This document shows, piece after piece, positions 51,660 to 63,279 of a DNA stretch of 64,000 bases (position 1 is the stretch's first letter; every line of letters starts with the position of its first letter). The notes beneath the pieces were generated by a model. The model was given only the letters and a program-made list of their open reading frames with translations. It did not search any database and had not been told where the DNA came from. Both the position numbers and the translations under genes were made by a program. This DNA comes from Hetaerina americana (lineage: Eukaryota > Arthropoda > Insecta > Odonata > Calopterygidae), in NCBI GenBank assembly GCA_022747635.1, contig JAKTNV010000003.1, positions 47,015,475-47,079,474 of the forward strand, read 5' to 3'.

Positions 51660-53890
51660 TGCAATTTCCATTTGGCATTAGATGTCGAGGATGAGACATG
51701 CATACCTGAAAATGAATTTGTAAATAAATAAACTCTTACCTGATATGATTTTGCTGAACTTGCGTAATCATTAACATGATGTTAAGAAATTAATCGGAAA
51801 ATTCATTAGACATATAATTGAAGCTAAATACAATGGTAATCCTCAAATATAGTGAAATAAATATAGTACTATTATCCTATAAAATATAGCAAAGTAAATA
51901 TAATAAAATGATCCTAAAATGTAATCAAGCTGATAAAGAATAGTGTTGGTTTTCCCAGACATAGATAATTTGAAGTTAGCATTTCATTTCAACGGAGTAA
52001 CCTGGAGGACAAAGATGTTCTGTACGCAATGCCGCAAGATGCATCACAAGGGAAACAAGTATGTAAAATAACGGAAAATTGCATCGATGCGGAAAAATCT
52101 TTCATTTGTTTAGCATTAAACATTGATAAGAATGATATTGCGAGAGTGGTGCCAATAGTTCTGAAATAAATAACTAATGATGGAAAAGGAAATACTAAGG
52201 ACTCACGGGTTAGAGGAAAACTACTCTGTGATTCGTGTGAGTGCCACATTATGATATTCGAAGGAAAACATTTTCTCTGAGGAATGATTCAAGGACATAA
52301 AAGATTTGAGGATGAATAGATTAAAAAAACAACGAAGTTAAATTTAAGTGTTCTAGCTAAAAAAAGAAATAATTGAGTTATTATTTAATAAGTAATTCCT
52401 TTTGTTCCACATGGGATACCCCCGCTAATTTAACCGCATTGTACAGTTTGAATAACTTCCTAACATTTCGAGGCTACTTGCGATTAACCCGCGAAGCCAA
52501 CTTAAGACAAGATAGATGAAAATAAGCACCATGGATAATCAAAGAAAGTTAAATATATTCATTTATTGGACACACATTTCGAAACTTCGTCAGCTTTCAT
52601 CTCGAAATGTTCTCTAAGTCCATGATTTGCATGAACATATTTATGTTAAAGAAGAGCAATACAGTACGTAACAAATTACATTTTAGGGATACAAATTGAA
52701 CTTGGTTGTCTCTTGAATTCAAATTAGGACAAAAAAATTACAAATTTATTTTCCTTCAATTTCATGTGCGACCCGGATCGCCCTTTTTTTTCATCGGTAT
52801 CATTGAGACGCTTACGTCCTGCTTTTTACCTGATTTTAGATCTTTCCTATTCCCAGTTTTTTGATTGCTTCCCTTTTTTGTTCGACGAGCCGCGTCAATA
52901 TTTATCAAGGAAGAGCTTCGGAGAAAAATCGTCCACCGGAGAGGGAGCTGCCATGACAAAGCGATATACGGAGAGCAAAGTTTCTTCTTCTCTTTCCGAG
53001 CCGGTCGTGGAACAAAATGGAAGAGCAAAGTTTGGGATTCTAGAAGTGATTGATTTCGAAGGCAGGAGAGAGAGAGGAGAAATTAGGAACCAAGGTAGAA
53101 TAACGTTCATGATAAACGAAATCGGGAAATCAAAGCAGCTGAGTTGTACTTAGGAAAACAGCCAGTTACTAATAGTATTACATTCGATTAGCTAGTTAGG
53201 ATTCTAGAAATATCTAGACCTCAAGCATTACCTACTATTCTAAATTCAATAAAAATAACACTCGAGAATAACATAACTCGTATACCTTCTCTAGTCCCAT
53301 ACAATTCCTCTCTTACAGGGTAGTAGTAACATTATGGATTTGGCAGGACATAAAATCAAACACGAGATGTGGTAAGTGCATGACTATCACAAGTTTCATT
53401 CTCTTCATATTTTATATAAATTATCGAGCATAATTGATTTAAAAAAAAATTTATCACAAAATTTTTCTACTACCATGTAATGTACAGACAAGCATAATTG
53501 ATAAACAGCATCATATTTCGATTCATGCCCTCCATATAGCTTGCCATGATTTATTATAATCTTAATAACAACTCTTCTACAAAGATTTTTTTACTTTTCC
53601 GATGATGTCGGAAATCAAAGAAAAATCCTTTCATTATTTTTCTCTAATAAATGTAATTTTTTTCCTTTGCTAGCATTTAGAGAAGATCTATATCCCTATT
53701 AAAATTCCATGTTAGAACCTATGTTCCTAATAGTACTAACATTGGCTCATAAACAAGCAAATATACATAAGTTAATCCAGAATTTTAAATGAAACTTCTT
53801 AACATTCTTCAAGTTTTGAAACGTTTTACATTTATGAGTTTAATATATTCGTAAAATCAATTCTTTAAACAATTCTTTATTTTGCCTTGC
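51660..53890. other. AT-rich non-coding sequence
   Basis: Contains a balanced patch at about 52760-53150 with short overlapping frames and nothing recognisable. A second AG|GTAAG junction at about 51738 (minus strand) lacks a pyrimidine tract. Confidence 0.5.
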
Positions 53891-53893
53891 ATG

Positions 53894-53957
53894 AAACTTT
53901 GATTGTAATCATTCATCACCTAGCTATTTTTTCGTTGATTTTTATTATGTATATATT

Positions 53958-54046
<89 letters not shown>

Positions 54047-54116
54047 CGCTATAACGACTACGTAATAAAAATCAACGAAAAAATAGCTAGGCGATGAATG
54101 ATTACAATCAAAGTTT
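53894..54116. mobile_element. Foldback MITE with 58-bp arms and a (TA)n(TG)n loop
   Basis: The left arm 53894-53951 and right arm 54059-54116 are reverse complements with two mismatches that I count. The arms include gattgtaatcattcatc and cgttgatttttatta. The loop holds about 60 bp of TA (53961-54022) and (TG)12 (about 54022-54046). There is no coding capacity. The microsatellite appears to be part of the element's centre. Confidence 0.92.
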
Positions 54117-54121
54117 AATGT

Positions 54122-54146
54122 GTGTATATATATATATATATATATA
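54122..54146. repeat. (TA)n microsatellite
   Basis: A short TA run between the foldback MITE and the dispersed block at 54192. Confidence 0.9.
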
Positions 54147-54191
54147 CATACGTATACATTCAAACACGAAATCCCGCCAAACGGCGAATAA

Positions 54192-54247
54192 ATACTCATA
54201 TATACAGAAACAGATATAAGGAAAAGGGATAGGAACACATATAAAGG
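54192..54247 (+). repeat. 56-bp dispersed block, copy B
   Basis: Near-identical to 15252-15307. Here it sits in a longer non-TA segment (about 54147-54330) that may be the fuller repeat unit. TA arrays bound that segment on both sides. Confidence 0.9.
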
Positions 54248-54331
54248 ACGAACACAATAAAGGTGGGGAAGGCGGAATCGAACGGATCACAAGAGTAAAA
54301 ATATTTCCTTGACCGGGACGTATAAACATAC

Positions 54332-54332
<1 letters not shown>

Positions 54333-54369
<37 letters not shown>

Positions 54370-54380
54370 ATATATATATG

Positions 54381-54419
<39 letters not shown>

Positions 54420-54438
54420 TTATTTATTTATTTATATA
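54333..54438. repeat. TA microsatellite with a TTTA tail
   Basis: TA dinucleotides with single interruptions (C at 54368, G at 54380 and 54404), then about four tttatttatt-type units to 54438. Confidence 0.93.
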
Positions 54439-54479
54439 TGTCGCATATTCGTATACTAGTATGTATATAAACCATAAAC

Positions 54480-54689
54480 ACAGTAATCAACCCGAATATC
54501 GATTGGGTAGATGATGGTAGAGTTCACCCAGTACTAAGCCCGACGTGTGAAATTCACACATCAGGGTAAGGGCCCAATTCCTTTCCCTGTGCCGGTTATG
54601 GTTTCCCAGGAAGATCTGGTACCGAAAAAATCACATAGCTGCAGGTCCCCAGCGCTCCAATCCAACGCTCTACCCCCTGGACTACCGCG
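54480..54689 (-). mobile_element. tRNA-derived SINE, copy 3
   Basis: On the minus strand the head reads gtagtccagggggtagagcg, resembling a tRNA 5' half with an A-box-like gggtagagcg. The body ttcggtaccagatcttcctg and accataaccggcacaggg matches copy 1. The 3' part has tgtgtgaatttcaca, tagtactgggtgaact and tgattactg. The B box is eroded (ggggacc). The 5' head abuts (CA)n(TA)n with no visible target-site duplication. Confidence 0.85.
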
Positions 54690-54782
<93 letters not shown>

Positions 54783-54791
54783 TATATATAA
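54690..54791. repeat. (CA)n(TA)n compound microsatellite
   Basis: (CA)n at about 54690-54718 passes into TA repeats to 54791 with minor interruptions. It starts exactly at the 5' boundary of SINE copy 3. Confidence 0.95.
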
Positions 54792-54799
54792 ATAATTTT

Positions 54800-55900
54800 A
54801 TGCAACATCTGTAGCTGAACTGATACATCTTGGGATTGGGATTATTACTGGCTTGCTATGTGTAATATATGCTGTTGAGAAATGTTACCCTACTTGTACT
54901 AGTGATATGAATAAACATAAAAGTACCAAACAAAGGTCGAATCGATGAAAATACTTTCAAGATGATTGTTTTAAGATAGTATGGTACAGAGACAAAATTT
55001 GCATACAATAATTTGCCCCTTATGTTTTTACACTCTTCTATTAACATTTTGAAGCTTTGGATGATAACATCAATGTATAGTACACTGATCTTTGATAATG
55101 TCTATCAGTGGGCCAATTTGGCAAATAAGTTAGCGCCTTTACTCCTCTACTTGAGGAGCGCCTTTACTCCTCTACTTATCATTTTGAGTCATTTTGTCCA
55201 GAACACTTCAATAGATGAAAACAGTGTAATTCAAACACAAACGCTCACATATAAGAACGGTATATCAACGATAAAATGGCCTAAATCTGTTCTCGGGGCC
55301 TCAGAACTTGTCTCCATTCAACTCTCGAAGCCGATATTTTACGTTCTATAATATTAAACGTATGGAAAAATTTAAAATCAAAAATAGAGATTTATTTGAA
55401 ATTTAATTGATGCGTGGCAAATTAGAAATAACATGGGCATTTTAATATTGAGATGAAGCCAACTTTAACATTTGATGATACCAAAAAGTATTCTAACGGA
55501 GTCGTAACTAGGCATCGTCGATTAAAAGCAGGTGGCGACAGTAAAATCCCACATACCCTTAACATATTTTGATTTAATAGCTATTTTGAAACTTAATTCG
55601 ACAAACGTTTACGTCACTCATGCGTTGTCCTTCACTGCGCGTGGCCAAAATTTTTATTTTAGGGGTAATATTTTATATTCACGTCTATATTTAACCGGAG
55701 ATCGGGAGCTATTTTTATTAATTAATTTCTAAAAAGTAAATTCATTTTTCAGATGGTTTTTATAATTTAAATAATATCCAAAAAAATTAGGTATTCACTA
55801 AAAGGCTATGACGAGAACACACAATGGTGCCCAAGCAACATAATCAGTTATTTTTAACGCTCCACTGGTATTATAGAAATCAGGCGATACAATCACATGT
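54800..55900. other. AT-rich non-coding sequence
   Basis: Contains the small tandem duplication at 55132-55177. A 112-codon frame at 55013-55351 has no recognised domain and is partly built on that duplication. Confidence 0.5.
55132..55177. repeat. Tandem duplication, 25-bp period, identical copies
   Basis: agcgcctttactcctctact begins at 55132 and again at 55157 with no mismatch over 21 bp. The identity suggests a recent slip duplication, or an assembly duplication. Confidence 0.9.
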
Positions 55901-55919
55901 CCGATTATCCAAAACGGAC

Positions 55920-56560
55920 GCTGGAAGGGCCCAGTACGAGTGGAAGGAGACTCACTTAAGGAGAAGGAAATTTGTCACGAGGCGATGAAAAAATAGAATA
56001 TGTAAGAGGCTGGGTTATGAGAATGAGCGAAAGAGGTGTGAATCACTACGATCGTGTGTTTGAGAGGGATGGTGGAGGGAAAAGGGGAGGGGGAGATAGG
56101 AATAGAGATGGAGGTGCCAGCAAGGGGGGTTTCGGCGGGTAGCGGTGGTTGGAGGAAACTTAAGGGGCCGACGCTTCGAGGGAGAAAGGGTGGTGGGGGA
56201 GTGGGGTTCGGGTGGGAAGGGGGAAAGAGTGAGGACGATCGTCCCAATTGCAACATCTCAATTTACGGCCTCTCCTCGGCTATCTCCGGCGGCCAGTCCC
56301 CGCGGTCTCCTTCCCTGCCTTTCGCTCTCTCCCTTCCCTCCCTCCCTTTTCCTAACCTGCACCCCACCCCCCCAGCCACATCTGTCCCTTTCTCCCTCTT
56401 TTTTTCCTCGACCCTGCGTGCACAAGAGAAGAGCTCCGGAGGGCAAGTGTCTCCGCACGTCCTGAGGAAAGAGAGAGAGCAGCATATGTGTGATGAGGCG
56501 GAAGTGAAGGAGGGAGGAAGCAGCGGCAGGGGGAAGGAAGAAAATTGTGGGGGAAATATG
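55920..56560. repeat. Purine, pyrimidine, purine alternating domains
   Basis: G/A-rich at 55920-56230, C/T-rich at about 56265-56420, G/A-rich at about 56450-56560. A 174-codon frame spans all three and is Gly/Glu/Lys-rich, then Ser/Pro-rich, then Glu/Gly-rich, which mirrors the composition. Confidence 0.75.
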
Positions 56561-56869
56561 CATGGGAAACGTAAGTAAACATAAAACTGGACCGTTTACA
56601 GTCGCCGTTGCGCACTTTTTTCTCTCATTTATTTGTGTGGCAGCGGGGAGGAAGAACGAGGGAAGGGAAAGAAATGAGGGAGATTTTTCTCGTGTCTATA
56701 AATATATTCATGCGTGGATGCTCGAATATATTTATCTTTTTTGAGTGATAATAAAAGAAAAATGGGCGCGGTTAGATACGTATCCGGCCATCTTTTTAGT
56801 TAAAAAAATTTGAAAAGCCCTGGAAGCACTCGTTCACATTTTTAAAATGTCCACTTTCTTTTTATCTGG

Positions 56870-57465
56870 TTCCGTTTCTCTATTACGCTCCCTCTTCCTC
56901 AAGCATCACCCTCTCTCCCTCTCTTTCCAGCATTTTGCGGCGGCTTTTCGGACTATCTATCACTCCGATAATGTCGGGTCACGGAGCTTCCTACTTCCCG
57001 CCATTCCCTCCGCCGCCCATACCCGACTCTTTCTCTCCACTTGCTACAATTCACTCCTCATCCTCCTTCCCTTGACCACATCCTTCTCCCCCTCCCTCTC
57101 CCTCCACCCCTTTTCCCCTCCCGCACTGTCCCCATCCCTCACTCTCTCTTTCTGCCTTCCGGTCTTATATTTTCCCCTTTTTCCTGGACCCACATCTTCC
57201 CTGCCCCCGTGCCCACCACCTCTTTTATGCCTTCCTCCCGCTCTCCATTTTTCCATTTTCTGTCTCTCCCTGTCCTACCTCGCCACGACCTGTCCAATAA
57301 TTTTTGCTCCTCGGCGGCCACCGAACCATCCATACTCCGTCCTGAGCCGCTCCTTTCCATACCTCGCCGTCTCTATCCCATGCCCTCCCGCATCCACGCC
57401 GACCATCGCACTCTCTCTCTCCCATCTTCTCCCTCCTCCTCGCTTATTTTACAAGTGTTTCCGCG
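56870..57465. repeat. Pyrimidine-rich domain (about 600 bp)
   Basis: C/T-rich plus strand. It carries an open frame of 218 codons and an overlapping one of 159 codons in another frame, both Ser/Pro/Leu/Phe-rich. Two long frames at once on the same strand is typical of composition, not coding. Confidence 0.75.
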
Positions 57466-57585
57466 TCCAGCTGAACGTTGTTTGTCTTTCGATGATTTTC
57501 TAGTGCTACCATTTGCGTAATGCATTGCACACCTCCCGAAACTTCCACTTTGGTTTGAATTCTAGTCAATATATCTCACCCACCA

Positions 57586-57625
57586 TGGGAGGGGACCTTA
57601 CCGGATACGGGAAGGTCCCCTCCCA
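57586..57625. repeat. Perfect 14-bp inverted repeat
   Basis: tgggaggggacctt (57586-57599) and aaggtcccctccca (57612-57625) are exact complements around a 12-nt loop. Flanking ccaccatgg and ctaccatgg are similar to each other. The strong GC stem could form in RNA, but it is too short for a typical microRNA precursor. Confidence 0.9.
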
Positions 57626-57659
57626 CATTTAAACCCTACCATGGCGTGACTTAAAGGCT

Positions 57660-58900
57660 CAATATTATTTCAGATGTCTTTATCTGCGTCGTAAACCTCA
57701 CGCGGATAACTAGTCAGAGTGTGATTTTCCATATTTGCCACGTGGGCATTCCTGAGATCGCTGTACAGATTTCTTCACCGATGGGTTCCATCCTGTCTCT
57801 TTTCATCCTCCTTTATATTTTAATTCACAGCAAAACACATAAATGAGGATTACAATGCAAAACTAAAATGCATAGAGACACAAAGAACGACATTTTTGCA
57901 TTATAACTAAAATTAACATCATTTTTATTTCCGTCGTGCGGTGAAAACATTTTGGTTTTTGAATCGCGCCGCCTGTTGTCATATAACTTCATTAACTAGA
58001 TTGGAATTACCAAATGCACCACAAAAATTACTCATAATCTTAGTCATTATTTCTATTTAGCCATTAATCATGCTACCCTGTCAGCAATCGCTACATGTAA
58101 TTGATAGGCTTGCGTATTATCCATATTGTCTGCTTAATTTTACTTTTTCTATGATATGAACCACTCACTACTGGACTATTCCAAAAAACAAACGCTGTTA
58201 AAATATGCTGCTGACAGCTATTGATTGATTGTGGGTTTGAAATATTTCGGCGGGAGCCATGGACACATGGACCTCTTGGTCCATTGTGCCTCCCCATGTT
58301 TAGCCTGCCTGTCAAATGCAGACAGAAGCCAAGAGCAGCATGGTAAAGGTATCGAGATCCGAGCTCCGTCCGGACCCAACATTGCTTAACTACGGCAATC
58401 CAACGGGAACCGGTGAGTCAATGTGACTAGGACCTTTCCAGATAACAGTTATTACCTGCTAAGTATTCTTTTTCATATCATTAATTACGGCATTCCACCG
58501 ATTAAAGATACGTCATGTTTGGTAACTGCAAACTATATTGATACATTGTGAAATTCTGAGGCATTCTTTTCTTTTGTCACCCTTAATAAAATGAAATAAA
58601 TACATCTTCCTTATTCACTAATTTTTTTCCAATAATTGGGTATCATAAATTAACAAAAAATCTGCAACACTTGGATTGAATACAGAAGAAATTTTCATAA
58701 AATATTCAGAATTTCAATTTGACAGGATTTTAAAACAGACATACTTAAAGCTACAAACAAGTTATAACGCAACCGATGTTTCTCCGCCAATGGGACTTTA
58801 AAGGTACAATTATTTGCCTTTTTCCGAGACATATTCTTCCATATTTTATTTTGTATCCCCTAAATTCAAACTATACTAAGTTAATAATCATTCAATCTCA
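57660..58900. other. AT-rich non-coding sequence
   Basis: Apart from the possible repeat at 58236-58425, nothing is recognised. Confidence 0.5.
58236..58425. repeat. Possible old dispersed-repeat fragment
   Basis: A balanced-GC island in AT-rich sequence. It includes acatggacctcttggtccattgt with an imperfect hairpin, atcgagatccgagctccgtc (a loose B-box-like motif), and ccaacattgcttaac with cgggaaccggtg. The last parts resemble cores I associate with widespread arthropod repeats. That is from memory and there is no second copy in this window to confirm it. Confidence 0.3.
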
Positions 58901-58959
58901 TTTCTTTGAGTCGACGCCAAAGTCATCTGCAGTGGAGCAACTCTAGTCTCCTTACTCAT

Positions 58960-59780
58960 TCCCTCAGCTCTCCCTCCTCTTTATCCCCATCTCCACTTCA
59001 TTCGCTTGGACAACGAAAACTATGGGTGCCTGGGGCAACAACACGCCCTCTCCAACCCAGCCCACTCTCCACCCCGCCTCTAAGCCCTGCCGTCGTCGTC
59101 CCCTCCTTCCCATTCCCACCAGCTCCCCGGGAGGGCCAGATAACGGAGTCGACATACGAAAAATTATGTCTTCGACCCCCCTCCCTCGCCCACTTCCTCT
59201 ACCCCCTCCCTCCCTCTCTCTCTCTCTCTCTCTGTCTCCCCTTCCTTTTTTCATCGCTCTTCTCCCTCTATCTCTCGTCTTTCTTACCAGACGCCTTACC
59301 GTCCGGACCCCCACACCCTCTCGCGCAAGGCCACACTTCCTCCGCCCTCCGATTACCTTGAGCACAAACACACGCGCACGGACTCCACACGTACCCTACT
59401 GCACTCGCCTCTCGTCTTTAACCCCCTTCCCCGGGCCTCTTTAACCCTCTCTCCCCGCCCCGCAGTCCACCACCACTCTCACACGATCGCCTATTCTCCT
59501 CCCCCACCTCCAGACGATCCCTGATACTCTCTTCTTTCTCATTTTCTCACCCTCACCGCGCACTCAACATCATCTACACACTAACGCCCTATCTATATCT
59601 CGTAGTCGGTTCCCATTCCATGTCTCCTTTCCCGCTCTCTCCCCGATTGCCTCCAGCCCAACTACCCCAACCACTCAACAGACACACACACGACCCTCCA
59701 TACCAGACCGCCACCGCCATCCACCCAACCCCCTCTCCCTCGCCTGCCGTTTGACCCCATACTTTTCCCGCGTTCCCTAT
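58960..59780. repeat. Pyrimidine-rich domain (about 820 bp)
   Basis: C/T-rich with a long ctctctct run at about 59213-59232. Overlapping frames of 151 and 140 codons on the plus strand and 135 on the minus strand are compositional. Confidence 0.75.
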
Positions 59781-59979
59781 CACGACATAGCCACACACAC
59801 TTGCTCGAGGGTGAGAGGTAGTGAGAGAAGGAGAGAGGAAACAGTTCTCGATATATTTATACTGCCCCTTACGCTAGTCTCTCGGAAAAAAAAAATTAAA
59901 GCAAGGTTTTCATTCGACCGCGCTACACCAAAATCGTTTTCCGTGCCGCACGAATTTTTTTTCACGGTTTGAACTTTTA

Positions 59980-60790
59980 TTTCAACGGGGAAGTTTTTTG
60001 TTTCATTTTTTAAGCACCCGTGAATTTACATCGATGGTACGCCCATAGCGGAGGCTTTGCATGCCTTTTAAGTACGATGCCCACTAAAAAAGGATACAAC
60101 GCCTGTGTTTTCTAAAGATTAATTTCATTTTTGTATGCAACAATATATCACCTTGGTCACCATGTTTTTTTTATTTTAATAAGATGATAATAATGATAGT
60201 AAAAGACTTTTCATTTCGGAAAATGCAGGGAACACATTTGTCGCATAAATGCTTAAAAACACAGCAGGCCAGTATTTAATTTAAATAACCATTGCTCATT
60301 GACGTACGATTATTTTCAAAGACAGCTAAATTGTACAATTGAAGCTAGAACGTCTATTACGTCATAGAATTACTTCACTCTGATTTCTTTCCTAAAATTC
60401 TGATGAATTTTCCGATCAAAATATCCAACAGTTTCAAGTTCCAGTATTTTTTCATACAATAAAAATATTGGTTGGCGTATAAAGAGAAGAAATGCACATG
60501 AATGTGACATACAAGAATTACTTAATGGATGAAAACTAATACATGTTGATGACATTGGATGTCCATTTACAGACGTTACAATCAGCGTGAACTCTTTAAC
60601 AATATTTTTAAATTAGACAATGTACTTTGAATGCTAAAATTGAAGAGTTGATGCTATTTCAACCGATCCAAATTATCATTACTGTCAGAGCAAGTACTCC
60701 TGCATGGCGATTTTAAGTTAACTTGCATTAAAAAAATCTCGAACACGTTACTATAAAGCCTACCCATAACTATAAGGCAAGTACCTATGT
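59980..60790. other. AT-rich non-coding sequence
   Basis: No exon or element recognised. Confidence 0.5.
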
Positions 60791-60889
60791 AAAAAAAGAT
60801 AAACATTTGACATTCACCATTTTGAATTCACGACCCCACGTGTTGCGAAAAGATGATACGACTATCGACACAACTGACGCAAAATTTCG

Positions 60890-61960
60890 AAAAAAACCGC
60901 AGCCGCGGGGGGACGACAGCAAAAATGACCGAGCGTCATGCTTCGAAGTGGGGGCGTGTGGGCTGTGCGATGATCGCACGGGAGATGTGGATGTTATGAG
61001 AGGCGTGTTAAGGAGAGCGGCAGGGGGACGGTGGGTCAGCGGCGCGATGGGGGCCGACCGGGGCGCGGAGGGAGAGAGGTTCGGGGGACGCGGAGGTGGG
61101 ATGGGGAGAGATAGAGAGGGGGGAAGGGGGGAACCCTTCTCATCATCGTGATGATCGTGAAACGGTGTTCGCAGTTCCAAGCTAATAGTCCCTGTGCGGT
61201 TCGTTTCAATTTGCGGAGTCCGCGCAAAGCATTACTACCTGAACCGAACCGACCCCCACCCATACCACCATCCCCCCACACCCGCCAGGCCTCATGTCTC
61301 CCAGGACTGCCCTGTTCACCCGCCCCCTTCTAGTCTCCCCTCCCTCTCCCGGTCGACAACCGCTCCCCACCTGACCGACCGGCCTCCACCATCTCACCAT
61401 TTCATTGCCCAGCTCTTCTTCGGAGCCGACCTAAACCTGGAGCCCAGCCTCAATTCAACGGATCAACCACGATAGTGGCAGGGGGGAGGAGGGGCGTGGA
61501 AACTCAGTACCCCTCCCCCCACACCCCAACCCGCCGACCGAGAACCGCCCCCGACGCAAACACGCAGACACGCACACGGGCACGTATTCGCACATGCACT
61601 CAATGCGCCATCACTCACGCACACGATGTCGGGATCACACACGCTCGTCCACACGCACGCACACCGAGGACGGAGGGAGGAAGAGGAGCGAGAGGGACCT
61701 CTGCGGCGAAAAGGGGCCCACGCGCACACAACACAAGCGGCAGGGTCGCTCCGCTGGGTTCCGCACCGCTGTCCTGTCCGCCGTCGAAAATACCCGGAGC
61801 TCAACAAAAGGGGAAGGGGGCCGACCGACCAACCTTTTATGCCACCCGTCCACCCCCTCGTCCCCAACTCACACCCTCGCGATACAGAAACATTCCTCCG
61901 CATGCACATAAATGATAATTTCACCGCTTGCCCTCGTAACGCGCCCGCTATCCCGGCCTT
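60890..61960. other. GC- and CpG-rich segment with a purine-to-pyrimidine switch
   Basis: The most GC-rich kilobase of the window: ccgcagccgcgggggg near 60897, G/A-rich at 61000-61135, C-rich at 61220-61400, and CA/CG-rich (cacacgggcacg, cacgcacac) at 61560-61670. It could be a regulatory or promoter-like island. Frames up to 169 codons on both strands are rich in Arg, Pro, Thr and Cys and match no family I know. Confidence 0.4.
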
Positions 61961-61969
61961 GATCATATT

Positions 61970-62885
61970 CAAGGGTTTAAAATGTTTGCGCTACACGCTA
62001 AAAATGGAGGGTTTAGGATTTAAGGGGAGTGGCAGCGAATGTGAGCCCCTGCGTACGATATTTTCCCCAGCTACACTTGGTGGAATGAAAAACTAGAGAT
62101 GGCGCCGCAGTCGTTCGTTTTACTGAACGCGTAAAATTATGGAATATGAGGCATTTGAAAGAAAAATGTTCGCCAAACATAGGGAAATAAAAAAGACTCT
62201 TGGGTATAATGGAATCCATATAATTATGTTTTTAAAACGTTCGTTGACGAAGTGGAAATGCGTTCTTAAGTAAATATACAGTCATGAAACCTGCCAGCAT
62301 AAATGTAAAACTTTATGCTTAACTCTACCAATCACTTGCTTAGATATTATCAAAACAACAAGGTATTTAATGAAGCTGCCTTAAATTTGAATACCAAACA
62401 ATATTAGCCACATTGTCGACATCCTGGACATACATTTACTAACTACAAGTGCAAAATTCAAATTGGGTGGCATTCGAATTGGGATTAGTGGTAAAAATGC
62501 ATTGAAAAAAAGAAAGGTTTTATAGAGTTAATTTAATTATTTGCTCAGCCTGTAAATTTGCTGTATGCACGGTACCACAATGATTAATATTTTCTAACTT
62601 AGAGATAATCAAATTCGTCCCTCTCCTCACCGTTTTAGAATTACACCCACCAAAATGTAGCGTTCTCTGAAGAAAGAAAATTCCTTCTCGTTAGTTTCAA
62701 ATTAATCCGTCACAGATGACGATAATATTTCCGAAGGAAGCGAAATCTTGAGAGCAGCCAGTTATGGAAAAGAAATGGGAAAATAGATTAAATTTAACTG
62801 GTAAGCAAAGTGCGTCAAAAGTCTTGATTCTGCAATCCAAAAAGAGCAAGTTGCAGTCGAAGGGATTGAGGAGTCAAAAGTGCTT
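61970..62885. other. AT-rich non-coding sequence
   Basis: No exon or element recognised. Confidence 0.5.
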
Positions 62886-62889
62886 CAAA

Positions 62890-63270
62890 CTTGGAGTGAG
62901 TGAGAGTGAGACGGAGAGAAGGAGAGAAAGGGATGGGGAGTTTAATGCAGGTGAAGGAGTTTGGAGGACCAAGGCGGGGAGGAAATGGTGGAGCGGAGTC
63001 AAGTGGTGGTGGGAGGGTAGTGGGGATGGGGTGAGGGGAGGTGACAGCCAGCAAAATGGGCGGAAGGGAGTCGCCTTTCGCGTCCCCCCGATTAGCATTC
63101 AGAGTTGCTGTCTGTTTCACTACATCACTTTCCGACTCTGGGACCATGCTCTCTCTCTTCCACCCATCCTCTTGCGTACTCCCATCCATTCTACACTCGT
63201 CCATTCTATTTCTTTCTCCCACCCTCTCTTCGCTCCTAAATGCTTTTCATCCCCACCCTACAGGTTTTCT
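62890..63270. repeat. Purine-rich then pyrimidine-rich pair
   Basis: G/A-rich at 62890-63065 and C/T-rich at about 63110-63270. The 179-codon plus-strand frame spanning both halves changes composition at the switch, which argues against real coding. Confidence 0.7.
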
Positions 63271-63279
63271 ATGATTTCA

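Noticed and set aside
51730..51755. Second AG|GTAAG junction on the minus strand as a recursive splice site
   Set aside because: The upstream sequence (agcaaaatcatatcag) lacks a pyrimidine tract.
54270..54282. gaatcgaac as a tRNA B box in inverse orientation
   Set aside because: No flanking A box or stem pairing. It is part of the repeat segment around copy B.
56847..57503. 218-codon plus-strand open frame
   Set aside because: Low-complexity translation of a pyrimidine-rich domain, with a second long frame open over the same bases.
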